Assembly (NCBI RefSeq): GCF_004363295.1 | Contig: NZ_SNYQ01000009.1 | Location: forward strand, 1-64,000 | Reading direction: 5' to 3' | Length of the DNA stretch: 64,000 nt | From: Mesocricetibacter intestinalis | GTDB taxonomy: Bacteria > Pseudomonadota > Gammaproteobacteria > Enterobacterales > Pasteurellaceae | Shown: piece after piece, positions 53,938-61,417 of the stretch | Layout: every line of letters starts with the position of its first letter | How positions within the stretch are numbered: position 1 is the stretch's first letter | The notes under the pieces: model-generated | Told to the model about the DNA's origin: nothing | The model's database searches: none | What the model saw: only the letters and a program-made list of their open reading frames with translations | Program-made: the position numbers and the translations under genes

Positions 53938-54678
53938 ATGCATATTTTATTAAGTAATGATGACGGTATCCATGCGGAGGGTATCCGCATTCTGGCTCGC
54001 GCCTTGCGCCGTTTCGCCGATGTTACCGTGGTGGCGCCGGATCGTAACCGCAGTGCGGCTTCCAGTTCGCTGACCCTAGTAGAACCTTTGCGCCCTTATC
54101 GACTGGATAACGGCGATTATTGTATTAACGGTACCCCGGCGGACTGCGTACATTTGGCTTTGAACGGTTTTTTATCCGGCCAGGTGGATTTAGTGGTATC
54201 GGGCATTAACGCCGGGGCAAATTTGGGCGACGATGTTATTTATTCCGGTACGGTGGCGGCCGCATTGGAAGGACGCCATTTGGGGCTGCCCGCCATTGCG
54301 GTTTCTTTGGACGGTCGTCGTTATTACGAAAGCGCCGCGCAGGTGGTTTGTGATCTGATCCCGCGTTTACATGGAAACTTGTTGGCGCGACGGGAAATTA
54401 TCAATATTAATGTGCCGGATATTCCCTATGAACAAATTAAAGGGACGAAGGTCTGTCGCTTAGGGTATCGCGCTTCGGCAGCGGAAGTTGTGAAACAGCA
54501 GGATCCGCGCGGCGAGCATATTTACTGGATTGGTACTTCGGGCCTGCCGGAAGATAAGGAGGCGGGAACGGATTTCCATGCGGTGGAAAACGGTTATGTA
54601 GCGCTGACCCCGATTCAGACGGATATGACTTCTCATGCCTCGCTGGGCGCTTTACAAAGCTGGCTGGAAAGTGAATAA
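53938..54678 (+). CDS. surE: 5'/3'-nucleotidase SurE
   Basis: A 246-aa survival protein SurE, a metal-dependent nucleotidase and exopolyphosphatase. The metal site is [13 protein letters not shown] (residues ~4-16), with [10 protein letters not shown] and [26 protein letters not shown]. It begins 12 nt after truD. In E. coli the order truD-surE-pcm-nlpD is interrupted by pcm; here pcm is absent and a VTT membrane gene takes its place. Confidence 0.97.
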   Translation: MHILLSNDDGIHAEGIRILARALRRFADVTVVAPDRNRSAASSSLTLVEPLRPYRLDNGDYCINGTPADCVHLALNGFLSGQVDLVVSGINAGANLGDDVIYSGTVAAALEGRHLGLPAIAVSLDGRRYYESAAQVVCDLIPRLHGNLLARREIININVPDIPYEQIKGTKVCRLGYRASAAEVVKQQDPRGEHIYWIGTSGLPEDKEAGTDFHAVENGYVALTPIQTDMTSHASLGALQSWLESE

Positions 54679-54716
54679 TTACGCTTTTTGCACCAAGACC
54701 TAAAAGGTAATTTATT

Positions 54717-55292
54717 GTGAAAATATTCGGCGCAATGTATGACAAAACGATGGAATGGTCGAAACATCGTTTTGCCGCTTTCTGGCTTTCTTTCGTCAGC
54801 TTTATCGAGGCGATATTTTTCCCGATTCCGCCGGATGTAATGCTGATTCCGATGTCGATGTCGGCGCCGAAGCGCGCGCTCAGATTGGCATTATATACCG
54901 CCCTTGCCTCTACGCTGGGCGGTATGATCGGTTATGCCATCGGCTACTATGCCTTTGACCTGGTACAGATATATATCCTCAAGCTGGGTTATCAGGCGCA
55001 TTGGCAACAGGCCATCGAATGGTTTAAGGCCTGGGGCGTATTAGTGGTGTTTGTGGCCGGTTTTTCGCCGATTCCCTATAAGGTTTTCACCATTGCCGCC
55101 GGGGTAATGCAAATGGCATTTCTGCCCTTCGTACTGACTGCATTTATTTCCCGTGCCGCCCGTTTTCTGTTGGTGGCTAAATTGGCGGCTTGGGGCGGCG
55201 AGCGTTTTGCCGCCAAACTGCGCAAATCCATTGAATATATCGGCTGGGGAGTAGTGGTTCTGGCTGTTGTTGCGTACTTTATCCTGAGATAA
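54717..55292 (+). CDS. VTT-domain (DedA/YqaA-like) inner membrane protein
   Basis: A 191-aa polytopic protein of the SNARE-associated/VTT superfamily. Recognisable elements are SFIEAIFFPIPPDVMLIPMSMSAPKRALR (about residues 31-59), a glycine-rich helix GGMIGYAIGYYAFDL and the re-entrant FSPIPYKVFTIAAGVMQM (about 116-133). DedA relatives flip phospholipids or undecaprenyl phosphate; a similar role is possible. A GTG start at 54717 was used; an ATG at 54735 is an alternative. Placed between surE and the lipoprotein genes. Confidence 0.82.
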   Translation: MKIFGAMYDKTMEWSKHRFAAFWLSFVSFIEAIFFPIPPDVMLIPMSMSAPKRALRLALYTALASTLGGMIGYAIGYYAFDLVQIYILKLGYQAHWQQAIEWFKAWGVLVVFVAGFSPIPYKVFTIAAGVMQMAFLPFVLTAFISRAARFLLVAKLAAWGGERFAAKLRKSIEYIGWGVVVLAVVAYFILR

Positions 55293-55301
55293 GAGGAGCC
55301 T

Positions 55302-55490
55302 ATGAAGAAATCAGTGTTCTTATCGGTGGTTATCTTGCTGTTATCCGCCTGTAGCGCCGAACCGCCGCCAAGAAGTGAAAACGACCTGCCGGACGGAATA
55401 ATGCAACCGGTTGAAGGAACCGGTGCCATAGATGACGGTAATTGGCTGCCGGATGTAAAATGGCAGAGTATGCCGGAAAGTATGAGATAA
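55302..55490 (+). CDS. small lipoprotein, apparent partial duplicate of the NlpD N-terminus
   Basis: A 62-aa predicted lipoprotein with signal MKKSVFLSVVILLLSAC and lipidation at Cys17. Its remaining 45 residues match the N-terminus of the next gene product, NlpD: LPDGIMQPVE here against LTPGIMQPVD there, followed by a W and then QSMPESM against SSMPAGM at equivalent spacing. It lacks LysM and M23 domains. It begins 9 nt after the VTT gene and ends 14 nt before nlpD, so it is in the same transcript. Ribosome site GAGGAG precedes it. Function unknown. Confidence 0.8.
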   Translation: MKKSVFLSVVILLLSACSAEPPPRSENDLPDGIMQPVEGTGAIDDGNWLPDVKWQSMPESMR

Positions 55491-55504
55491 AAGGAAAATA
55501 AAGC

Positions 55505-56686
55505 ATGAAAAAATCGTTTTTGTTATTGCCTGTTACTGTGGCGGTGTTATCCGCCTGTAGTTCGTCTGCCCCTGCGCCGGTGGAAAGTGCGGACGGCAAT
55601 TTGACCCCGGGAATTATGCAGCCGGTGGATAATCCTTCCGCAAGCGGCGGTAGCTGGGAACCTCAGGTGCAACAGAGCAGTATGCCGGCGGGGATGAATA
55701 ATACGGTGAGCCTGCCTAATCATAATGTTTCCGCACCGGTTCAGCCGCAGCTACAAACAGCAGCACAGCCTGTACAGCAACAGGTGGCGCAGAAAGCGGT
55801 TACAAGCAGCCGCTCGGTTAACCAGAATTTTGAAATTCCGCGTAATCCGCAGACCAATGCGCCGGATTACAGCAAAATCGATAAGGGTTTCTATAAAGGG
55901 GAAACCTACACCGTGCGTAAAGGCGATACTATGTTCCTTATCGCCTATATTTCCGGTATGGACGTAAAAGCGCTGGCCGCCTTAAATAATATGTCCGAGC
56001 CTTATAATTTACATGTGGGTCAGGTGATTAAGGTATCCCAGGGATCGGCGCAGAATATGCCGGCGACGACTCCGGCGCCTTTACCTGCGGCAACCCAAAC
56101 TGCGAAAAGCGCAACAGTTCAGCCGACTCAACCTGCTGCTCAGCCTGAGGTAACCTATACCAATGGCCCGAACGGAACCCGTTACGGTTCTGACGGTACC
56201 ATTACCGGCCCGATTAAAGCGGGTACCGGATCGGCTCCGGCCGCCGTCGGTGCGGTTGGCGGGGCGGTAACCGCAGGTACGGCAGCCGGCACTGTTCCGG
56301 TTGCGGCGGTTTCCAATATTCGTTGGCAATGGCCGGCGGAGGGACGTATCGTTCAGGGCTTTTCCAATTCTGACGGCGGTAACAAAGGGATTGATATCGG
56401 CGGCTCTAAAGGCCAAGCGGTTTACGCCGCAGCGGCGGGGCGGGTGGTATATGCCGGTAACGCCTTACGCGGTTATGGTAACCTGATTATTATTAAACAT
56501 GACGATGATTTTCTCAGTGCCTATGCGCATAATGATAGTATCTCCGTCAGAGATCAGCAGGAAGTGCGGGCGGGACAGCAAATTGCCAAAATGGGTAATT
56601 CCGGCACCAACAGTGTGAAACTTCATTTTGAAATCCGTTACCGTGGTAAATCCGTCGATCCTATGCGTTATTTACCGAAACGTTAA
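55505..56686 (+). CDS. nlpD: NlpD/LppB murein hydrolase activator lipoprotein
   Basis: A 393-aa outer membrane lipoprotein (lipobox LSAC, Cys18). A Gln/Pro/Ala-rich linker precedes a LysM domain (YTVRKGDTMFLIAYISGMDV, about residues 135-180), a second low-complexity linker, and a C-terminal LytM/M23 domain (about 275-393). The zinc site is degenerate: the first metal motif reads NKGIDIGG and the last KLHFE, so it is an activator of amidases and not itself a peptidase, as for E. coli NlpD. Haemophilus LppB is the orthologue. It is followed by a strong terminator. Confidence 0.94.
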   Translation: MKKSFLLLPVTVAVLSACSSSAPAPVESADGNLTPGIMQPVDNPSASGGSWEPQVQQSSMPAGMNNTVSLPNHNVSAPVQPQLQTAAQPVQQQVAQKAVTSSRSVNQNFEIPRNPQTNAPDYSKIDKGFYKGETYTVRKGDTMFLIAYISGMDVKALAALNNMSEPYNLHVGQVIKVSQGSAQNMPATTPAPLPAATQTAKSATVQPTQPAAQPEVTYTNGPNGTRYGSDGTITGPIKAGTGSAPAAVGAVGGAVTAGTAAGTVPVAAVSNIRWQWPAEGRIVQGFSNSDGGNKGIDIGGSKGQAVYAAAAGRVVYAGNALRGYGNLIIIKHDDDFLSAYAHNDSISVRDQQEVRAGQQIAKMGNSGTNSVKLHFEIRYRGKSVDPMRYLPKR

Positions 56687-56693
56687 TTTGTGG

Positions 56694-56722
56694 GCCGATA
56701 CGAATACCGTATCGGCTTTTTT
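56694..56722 (+). terminator. terminator after nlpD
   Basis: GCCGATACG (56694-56702) pairs with CGTATCGGC (56708-56716), followed by six T residues. Confidence 0.92.
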
Positions 56723-56875
56723 ATCAGTGCGGTTGAGTCGCTGGGCGGCACTGAATAAGCAGAAGAAAATCTTATTTTGCGAGCAGATTCACATTCTGTC
56801 GGTGAATTTAATGATAGTCTGAATCTCCGCATATATAAGGGCGGGCCTCTTAATTATTACATCAAGGAGAAAGGA

Positions 56876-58165
56876 ATGCAGTTTAAGTCTTTAACCAAAT
56901 TATGCTGTTTGGCACTCGGTTTCGGGGTTGCCGCTTCCGCTTTTGCCGTAAACGAAACGGAAAGCACGGACTACGAGTTAAAGGAACTTGTGGTTTTAAG
57001 TCGGCATAATATCCGTGCGCCGCTGTCCGGTAACGACAGCGAGTTGGGTAAAATTACGCCCCATAGCTGGCATCAATGGTCGGCCAAATCCAGCGAATTA
57101 ACATCGCGCGGCGGCGTACTGGAGGTGATGCAGGGCCAGTATTTCCGTAAGATGCTGGAACAGCAGGGATTATTTAAAGAGGGGGCTTGCCTGAATAAAG
57201 ATGAAATTCTGATCTATGCCAATAGTATGCAGCGCACCGTGGCGACGGCAGAGTATTTTCAGGCGGGACTGGCGCCTACGTGCGGCCTAAACGTTATTCA
57301 TCGTTTTGCGCCGAGTAAAATGGATCCGGTTTTTTTCCCGCGTTTAACCAAGGTCAACGATAAATTTACCCAACAGGCCTTAACGGAGATCAACCAGATG
57401 CTGGGAGATAACGGACTGGAGGGCATTAACCGCAAACTCGCCCCTTCTTATGAGTTGCTGGAAAAGGTAACGGATATGAAAGATTCGTCCTTATGCCGAG
57501 ATAAGCAAAGCTGTACCTTGAATACGGACGAGGCCACGGAAGTAAAATTCCAATTATATCGGGAACCGGCCTTATCCGGCACCCTGAAATTAGCCACCCG
57601 AATTACCGATGCGTTAATTCTGCAGTATTTTGAGCAGCCGGACGACAATATAGCCTCCTTTGGGGAAAAACTGAGCGAGGAAGACTGGGAAAAAATCTCT
57701 TACGTGAAAGATGTATACGGCGATATTTTATTCTCTGCACCTATTGTGGCCGCTAATGTCGCCTATCCGTTATTGAATTACTTACATGACGAAATAAATT
57801 CGGAAGTACGTAAATTCACTTTTTTGGTGGGACATGATTCCAATATCTCGTCAGTAACCGCCGCTTTGGGCGTGGAACCTTATAGCTTACCGAATACCAT
57901 TGAGAAAAAAACACCGATCGGCAGTAAACTGGTATTTGAAAAATGGCAGGATAAAAAGAGCAAACAGCTTTATGTCGCCGTTAAAATGGTTTACCAGAGT
58001 ACCGAACAGCTTCGTGCCATGCAAAGTCTGGATTTACAAAATCCGCCACAGATTTATTCCCTGCGTTTACAGGGACTGCAAGCCGACAAGCAGGGATTCT
58101 ATAAGCTTGAAGATATAAATGCTCGTTTTGCCGATGCCTTTGCGGCTTATGAAAATATTCGGTGA
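56876..58165 (+). CDS. agp: periplasmic histidine acid phosphatase, glucose-1-phosphatase-like
   Basis: A 429-aa exported acid phosphatase with signal peptide at about residues 1-24 (CLALGFGVAASAFA). The catalytic motif RHNIRAP is at residues 43-49, and the proton donor motif is VGHDSNISS in the C-terminal part. RHNIRAP and YANSMQRTVATAEYF follow E. coli Agp (glucose-1-phosphatase) more than AppA phytase, though substrate range cannot be read from sequence. ATG 56876 after AAGGAGAAAGGA is preferred over in-frame starts further upstream, which would bury the signal peptide. Confidence 0.88.
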   Translation: MQFKSLTKLCCLALGFGVAASAFAVNETESTDYELKELVVLSRHNIRAPLSGNDSELGKITPHSWHQWSAKSSELTSRGGVLEVMQGQYFRKMLEQQGLFKEGACLNKDEILIYANSMQRTVATAEYFQAGLAPTCGLNVIHRFAPSKMDPVFFPRLTKVNDKFTQQALTEINQMLGDNGLEGINRKLAPSYELLEKVTDMKDSSLCRDKQSCTLNTDEATEVKFQLYREPALSGTLKLATRITDALILQYFEQPDDNIASFGEKLSEEDWEKISYVKDVYGDILFSAPIVAANVAYPLLNYLHDEINSEVRKFTFLVGHDSNISSVTAALGVEPYSLPNTIEKKTPIGSKLVFEKWQDKKSKQLYVAVKMVYQSTEQLRAMQSLDLQNPPQIYSLRLQGLQADKQGFYKLEDINARFADAFAAYENIR

Positions 58166-58175
58166 TGTGAGCCGG

Positions 58176-58208
58176 AAAAGATCCGGCCGAATAGGCTCGG
58201 ATCCTTTT
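58176..58208 (+). terminator. terminator after the acid phosphatase gene
   Basis: AAAAGATCCG (from 58176) pairs with CGGATCCTTTT (to about 58208) with one bulged base, and T residues follow. Confidence 0.65.
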
Positions 58209-58393
58209 CTTTAGGCAATGCCGCCCCTTAATGGGGCCGGCATCTTGCATCAGCATACAAAACCGAATAGAAACTCATGTATTCCGATTTTAGATATCGG
58301 CTGCATAATACAAAAAAGTCTAAAAAAACCGACCGCACTTTTTCCCCTCGAGGATTGCCGGGCAACAAAGTATAGCCTATTGCGGAGGTATCG

Positions 58394-58422
58394 TTTGCAC
58401 AATAACGGAATCTCGCTATAAT
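58394..58422 (+). promoter_or_regulatory. probable sigma-70 promoter of the Bcr-type gene
   Basis: A perfect -10 TATAAT at 58417-58422 lies 17 bp downstream of a -35-like TTTGCA at 58394-58399. The transcript would begin near 58429. Confidence 0.65.
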
Positions 58423-58430
58423 AGGTCGTT

Positions 58431-58466
58431 ACCGCACTCTATATTTTAAAGTGCGGTTAATTTTTT
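58431..58466 (+). terminator. USS inverted pair with T run in the 5' leader of the Bcr-type gene
   Basis: ACCGCACT (58431-58438) pairs with AGTGCGGT (58450-58457), then TAA and a T6 tract (58461-58466). It starts at the predicted transcription start, so the RNA could begin with a terminator-like hairpin only about 17 nt before the start codon. Confidence 0.6.
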
Positions 58467-58482
58467 ATGTTGGAGGTAATTT

Positions 58483-59658
58483 ATGGGGAAAAAAGTTAAT
58501 TCAAGATTTTTCCTAGTCCTTTTACTCGGTGTATTGTCGGCTTTCGGGCCTTTTGTTATTGATCTTTACTTACCTTCTCTGCCGAATCTGGCGCAGTTCT
58601 TTAATACGCACCCTTCTATGTCGCAGTTGACGCTGACCGCAGGTATGCTGGGGCTGGCTTTCGGGCAACTGTTGTTCGGCCCCGTCAGTGATAAATTCGG
58701 TCGCCGTTTGCCGCTGCTGATTTCATTGGGCGTATTTATTGTCAGTACCGTACTGATTCTGTTTTCACCCAATATTCATAGTATGATTGCATTGCGCGTG
58801 GTGCAGGGGCTGGCCTCTTCCGGCAGTGTTGTGATTTCCCGCGCCATTGTTGCCGATTTGTACAGCGGTCGGGAAATGACCCGTTTTTTCGGTACCTTAA
58901 CCACCATTAACGGGCTGGCACCTATAGCTTCCCCTATTCTGGGCAGTTTGATGCTGAAATATACCGACTGGCGCGGTATGTTTGTTTTTCTTGCATTTAT
59001 CGGTGTTGCCGTAATGTTGTTTACTTTTCGCCTGCGTGAATCCTTGCAGCCGCAGCAGCGTGTGCAGACTTCATTGTTGTCTTCCTTTAAATTTTTATTT
59101 TTAATTCTGAAAAATAAAAAATTTGTTACCTATGTGCTGATTAGTTCCTTTGCCTTTGCCGGAATGTTTGCTTATATTTCCGGTTCGCCTTTTATTTTTC
59201 AGCAACACTATGGTTTAAGCAGCGTTGCTTTCGGGCTATGTTTTGCCGCAAATGGTGCGGCCTTTATCGCCGGCTCCAGTTTGGGCGGCCGTTTAAGCAA
59301 CGGGGCTGCGGTAAAGAGCGGAGTATTAGGTATGCTTTTATGCGCCTTTTATGTGGCCGCGGTTCTGGTATTGAAAGCCAACGTTTGGCTGATTGAAGTC
59401 GGTTTTTTCCTGCTGTTACTGAGTATAGGTTTGATGTTACCGGCCCTCGCCGCACTGGCGATGGATGCCGAGCGTCAGTATGCCGGCAGCGCTTCGGCGA
59501 TGATTGGGTTTATGACCTTCTTATTTGGCGCCCTGGTATCTCCATTGGTCGGTATCGGCGATATTTTTTATGCCACCGCCACGGTAATTTTTCTCAGTGC
59601 GTTACTGACCCTGGTATGCTATTTTCCGATTGCAAAAGGGCTGAGAGAGATTAAATAA
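58483..59658 (+). CDS. Bcr/CflA-family multidrug efflux MFS transporter
   Basis: A 391-aa major facilitator with 12 predicted transmembrane helices. Family signatures are FGPFVIDLYLPSLPNLAQFF in helix 1, the loop 2-3 motif GQLLFGPVSDKFGRRLPLL (about residues 61-79) and motif C GLAPIASPILGSLML. Bcr/CflA members export bicyclomycin, chloramphenicol, sulfonamides or dipeptides; the substrate here is unknown. Shine-Dalgarno GGAGG precedes ATG 58483. Single-gene unit with a terminator. Confidence 0.9.
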   Translation: MGKKVNSRFFLVLLLGVLSAFGPFVIDLYLPSLPNLAQFFNTHPSMSQLTLTAGMLGLAFGQLLFGPVSDKFGRRLPLLISLGVFIVSTVLILFSPNIHSMIALRVVQGLASSGSVVISRAIVADLYSGREMTRFFGTLTTINGLAPIASPILGSLMLKYTDWRGMFVFLAFIGVAVMLFTFRLRESLQPQQRVQTSLLSSFKFLFLILKNKKFVTYVLISSFAFAGMFAYISGSPFIFQQHYGLSSVAFGLCFAANGAAFIAGSSLGGRLSNGAAVKSGVLGMLLCAFYVAAVLVLKANVWLIEVGFFLLLLSIGLMLPALAALAMDAERQYAGSASAMIGFMTFLFGALVSPLVGIGDIFYATATVIFLSALLTLVCYFPIAKGLREIK

Positions 59659-59683
59659 GCTTTTCGCCGAGATTAAGTATTTG

Positions 59684-59722
59684 AAAAAACCGCCCCCCGG
59701 GTTTACCGAGGTGCGGTTTTTT
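59684..59722 (+). terminator. terminator after the Bcr-type gene
   Basis: AAAAAACCGC and GCGGTTTTTT form the outer stem with an inner C/G-rich stem (CCCGGGTTTACCGAGG region), followed by T residues. The A-rich left arm makes it usable in both directions, also for the convergent secreted-protein gene. Confidence 0.8.
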
Positions 59723-59748
59723 TATACTCCGTTATTCACGGGGGAGAA

Positions 59749-60195
59749 TTACATATGTAATTGAGATACCAGGTTTCTTGCCGAGGCAAGTTGAATATCC
59801 GCCTGGGCGGCGGCCTGTTCCAACCGGGCGGCGATTTTACCTAAACGATATTGTTGGTAGTTAATATCAAGACGTTGTTGTTTGTTATCCTGAGCGTCAT
59901 CACGTTCTACAAACTGGCTAGGCGCCAGTTCGCGGGCGCTTAGTGCGAGCTGATAACCTTCTTTTGCCAATGTTTTGAAGGCGTTGCTGTCATTACTGTG
60001 CTGTAGTGCGGCTAATTTTTGATCCAATTGATGGATAACCTCTTTATATTGATTATGGCTGGTTACGCCTTGATAATGCTGAGCGCTGATCGCCGCTTCG
60101 ATTGCACGATCCGTCGGGGTATTGTCATTTGCCATAACATTAAAGGACAATGCGGCAAGCGTTAAGGCGAGACTTGTTTTAAATAAATTTTTCAT
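59749..60195 (-). CDS. small secreted protein of unknown function
   Basis: A 148-aa protein not recognised as any family. A clear Sec signal peptide covers residues 1-22 (LALTLAALSFNVMA, cleavage after MA-N). The mature 126 residues are mostly helical, rich in Gln, Ala and Leu (KLAALQHS, YQLALSARELAP, AARLEQAAAQADIQLASARNLVSQL), with no cysteines and no metal motif visible. It is probably periplasmic. It is divergent from a LysR-type regulator gene, with a dyad between them, which suggests it is the regulator's target. Confidence 0.75.
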   Translation of the reverse strand: MKNLFKTSLALTLAALSFNVMANDNTPTDRAIEAAISAQHYQGVTSHNQYKEVIHQLDQKLAALQHSNDSNAFKTLAKEGYQLALSARELAPSQFVERDDAQDNKQQRLDINYQQYRLGKIAARLEQAAAQADIQLASARNLVSQLHM

Positions 60196-60301
60196 AAAGT
60201 TATTCCTATTAAAAATTGTGTATTGATTGTTAATAAAGCTGTTTTTGAAAGTGCGGCTATCATATTCCTTTTATTGTTAAGAATAAATTTATAAAATAGC
60301 A

Positions 60302-60324
60302 TTTCACTATTTCTAAAAATGAAA
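60302..60324. promoter_or_regulatory. LysR-type dyad in the divergent intergenic region
   Basis: TTTCA (60302-60306) and TGAAA (60320-60324) form an interrupted dyad about 34 bp before the LysR-type gene and about 107 bp before the divergent secreted-protein gene. Its form (T...A arms around an AT-rich centre) fits a LysR operator. Confidence 0.4.
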
Positions 60325-60357
60325 CTATCTTTAAGCTAAAACAATCCGAGGTAAAAT

Positions 60358-61263
60358 ATGCTGGATAAGCTGGAGGCATTAAAAGTCTTTTGTATTACGG
60401 CGGAAACCCTGCAATTTAAACAAACGGCAAATATTCTTTCGGTTTCGCCGCCGGTGATTACTCGGGTAATTGCCGAACTGGAAGAATATCTTGGCGAACC
60501 CTTGTTCCGGCGCAATACGCGACAGATCCATCTGACCGAGTTCGGCGCGGATTTTTTACCCCATGCAAAACAATTGCTGGCCCAAAGCGATGAGCTGTTT
60601 TCTCAGGCGAAACATTATCGGGAAGAAGATATAAAAGGAACGGTTCGCATCGCCTTTCCCGACGTGCCCTTTAATGAGGCGGTTTTGCAGGAATTACTGG
60701 AGCGGTTGAGCGCTTATCCCGAGTTAGTATTGGATTGGCGTGTTAGTGCGCAGCGCCTAAATGTGGTACATGCGCAGATTGATTTGGGGTTGAGGGTCGG
60801 GTTTGCGGTAGATAGCCGTTTGATTATGCGCCGTATCGGATATATGCGGGAAAGAATTGTCGCTGCACCGGAGCTTATTGCCAAACTGGGAATGCCGAAA
60901 GATTTACAGGATTTACAAAAACGCTATCCGCTGGCGGGGTTGATCGATAGAAACACGGGACGTGCATGGGTATGGAATATCAGCGAGCAGCAACAGTTTG
61001 TACCCCATGAATATGCCTTTGTTAGTGATGATCAACATCTGAACTTAGGTGCCGCTTTAGCGGGAAAAGCGGTGGCTCAGGCGGGGGACTGGCTATGCGC
61101 TGATTATTTGGCCCGCGGTGAATTGGTAGAATTGTTTGCGGATATGCCGAAATTACCCTGGCCCGCTTGTTTGTATCGCAATCAGACCCTGGTTACTTCA
61201 CCGCGAGTCAGACTGGTATTCGATCTGCTGGCGGATATTCTGCCTAAGTATTTCAGCCAATAA
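60358..61263 (+). CDS. LysR-family transcriptional regulator
   Basis: A 301-aa LysR regulator. The N-terminal winged helix (LDKLEALKVFCITAETLQFKQTANILSVSPPVITRVIAELEEYL, then FRRNTRQIHLTEFG) is followed by a periplasmic-binding-like effector domain (from about residue 90, GTVRIAFPD). The effector is unknown. Two candidate targets are adjacent: the divergent small secreted protein gene and, 155 bp downstream on the same strand, codBA; the former is the usual LysR arrangement. Confidence 0.9.
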   Translation: MLDKLEALKVFCITAETLQFKQTANILSVSPPVITRVIAELEEYLGEPLFRRNTRQIHLTEFGADFLPHAKQLLAQSDELFSQAKHYREEDIKGTVRIAFPDVPFNEAVLQELLERLSAYPELVLDWRVSAQRLNVVHAQIDLGLRVGFAVDSRLIMRRIGYMRERIVAAPELIAKLGMPKDLQDLQKRYPLAGLIDRNTGRAWVWNISEQQQFVPHEYAFVSDDQHLNLGAALAGKAVAQAGDWLCADYLARGELVELFADMPKLPWPACLYRNQTLVTSPRVRLVFDLLADILPKYFSQ

Positions 61264-61329
61264 ATTGTAGGTCGTGCAAACCCGCTTTTTCTCTTATGTC
61301 GATTAAAGAAGGACGGAATAAAATTATTT

Positions 61330-61345
61330 ATGCAAACGTTTGCTT
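61330..61345 (+). promoter_or_regulatory. PurR operator (PUR box) upstream of codBA
   Basis: ATGCAAACGTTTGCTT contains the perfect 12-bp palindrome GCAAACGTTTGC (61332-61343), matching the PurR consensus ACGCAAACGTTTNCGT at nearly every base. It lies upstream of the -10 TATAAT at 61375-61380. E. coli codBA is also repressed by PurR with hypoxanthine or guanine. Confidence 0.85.
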
Positions 61346-61374
61346 TTTATCTTTCGTTCTCTTTCGGGCTGCTC

Positions 61375-61380
61375 TATAAT
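61375..61380 (+). promoter_or_regulatory. -10 element of the codBA promoter
   Basis: A perfect TATAAT, 38 bp before the codB start codon. The -35 region at 17 bp upstream (TTTCGT) is poor. Confidence 0.6.
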
Positions 61381-61417
61381 ATGCCGATTTTTATAACGAG
61401 CGACTAAGGACAAGACA

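Larger units (their letters stand above)
58209..58482. other. intergenic region before the Bcr-type gene
   Basis: About 274 bases holding an inverted repeat ATGCC-GCCCC / GGGGCCGGCAT near 58218-58243 with one bulge, a reverse USS near 58332, and the promoter plus USS hairpin for the downstream gene. No gene was recognised. Confidence 0.5.
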
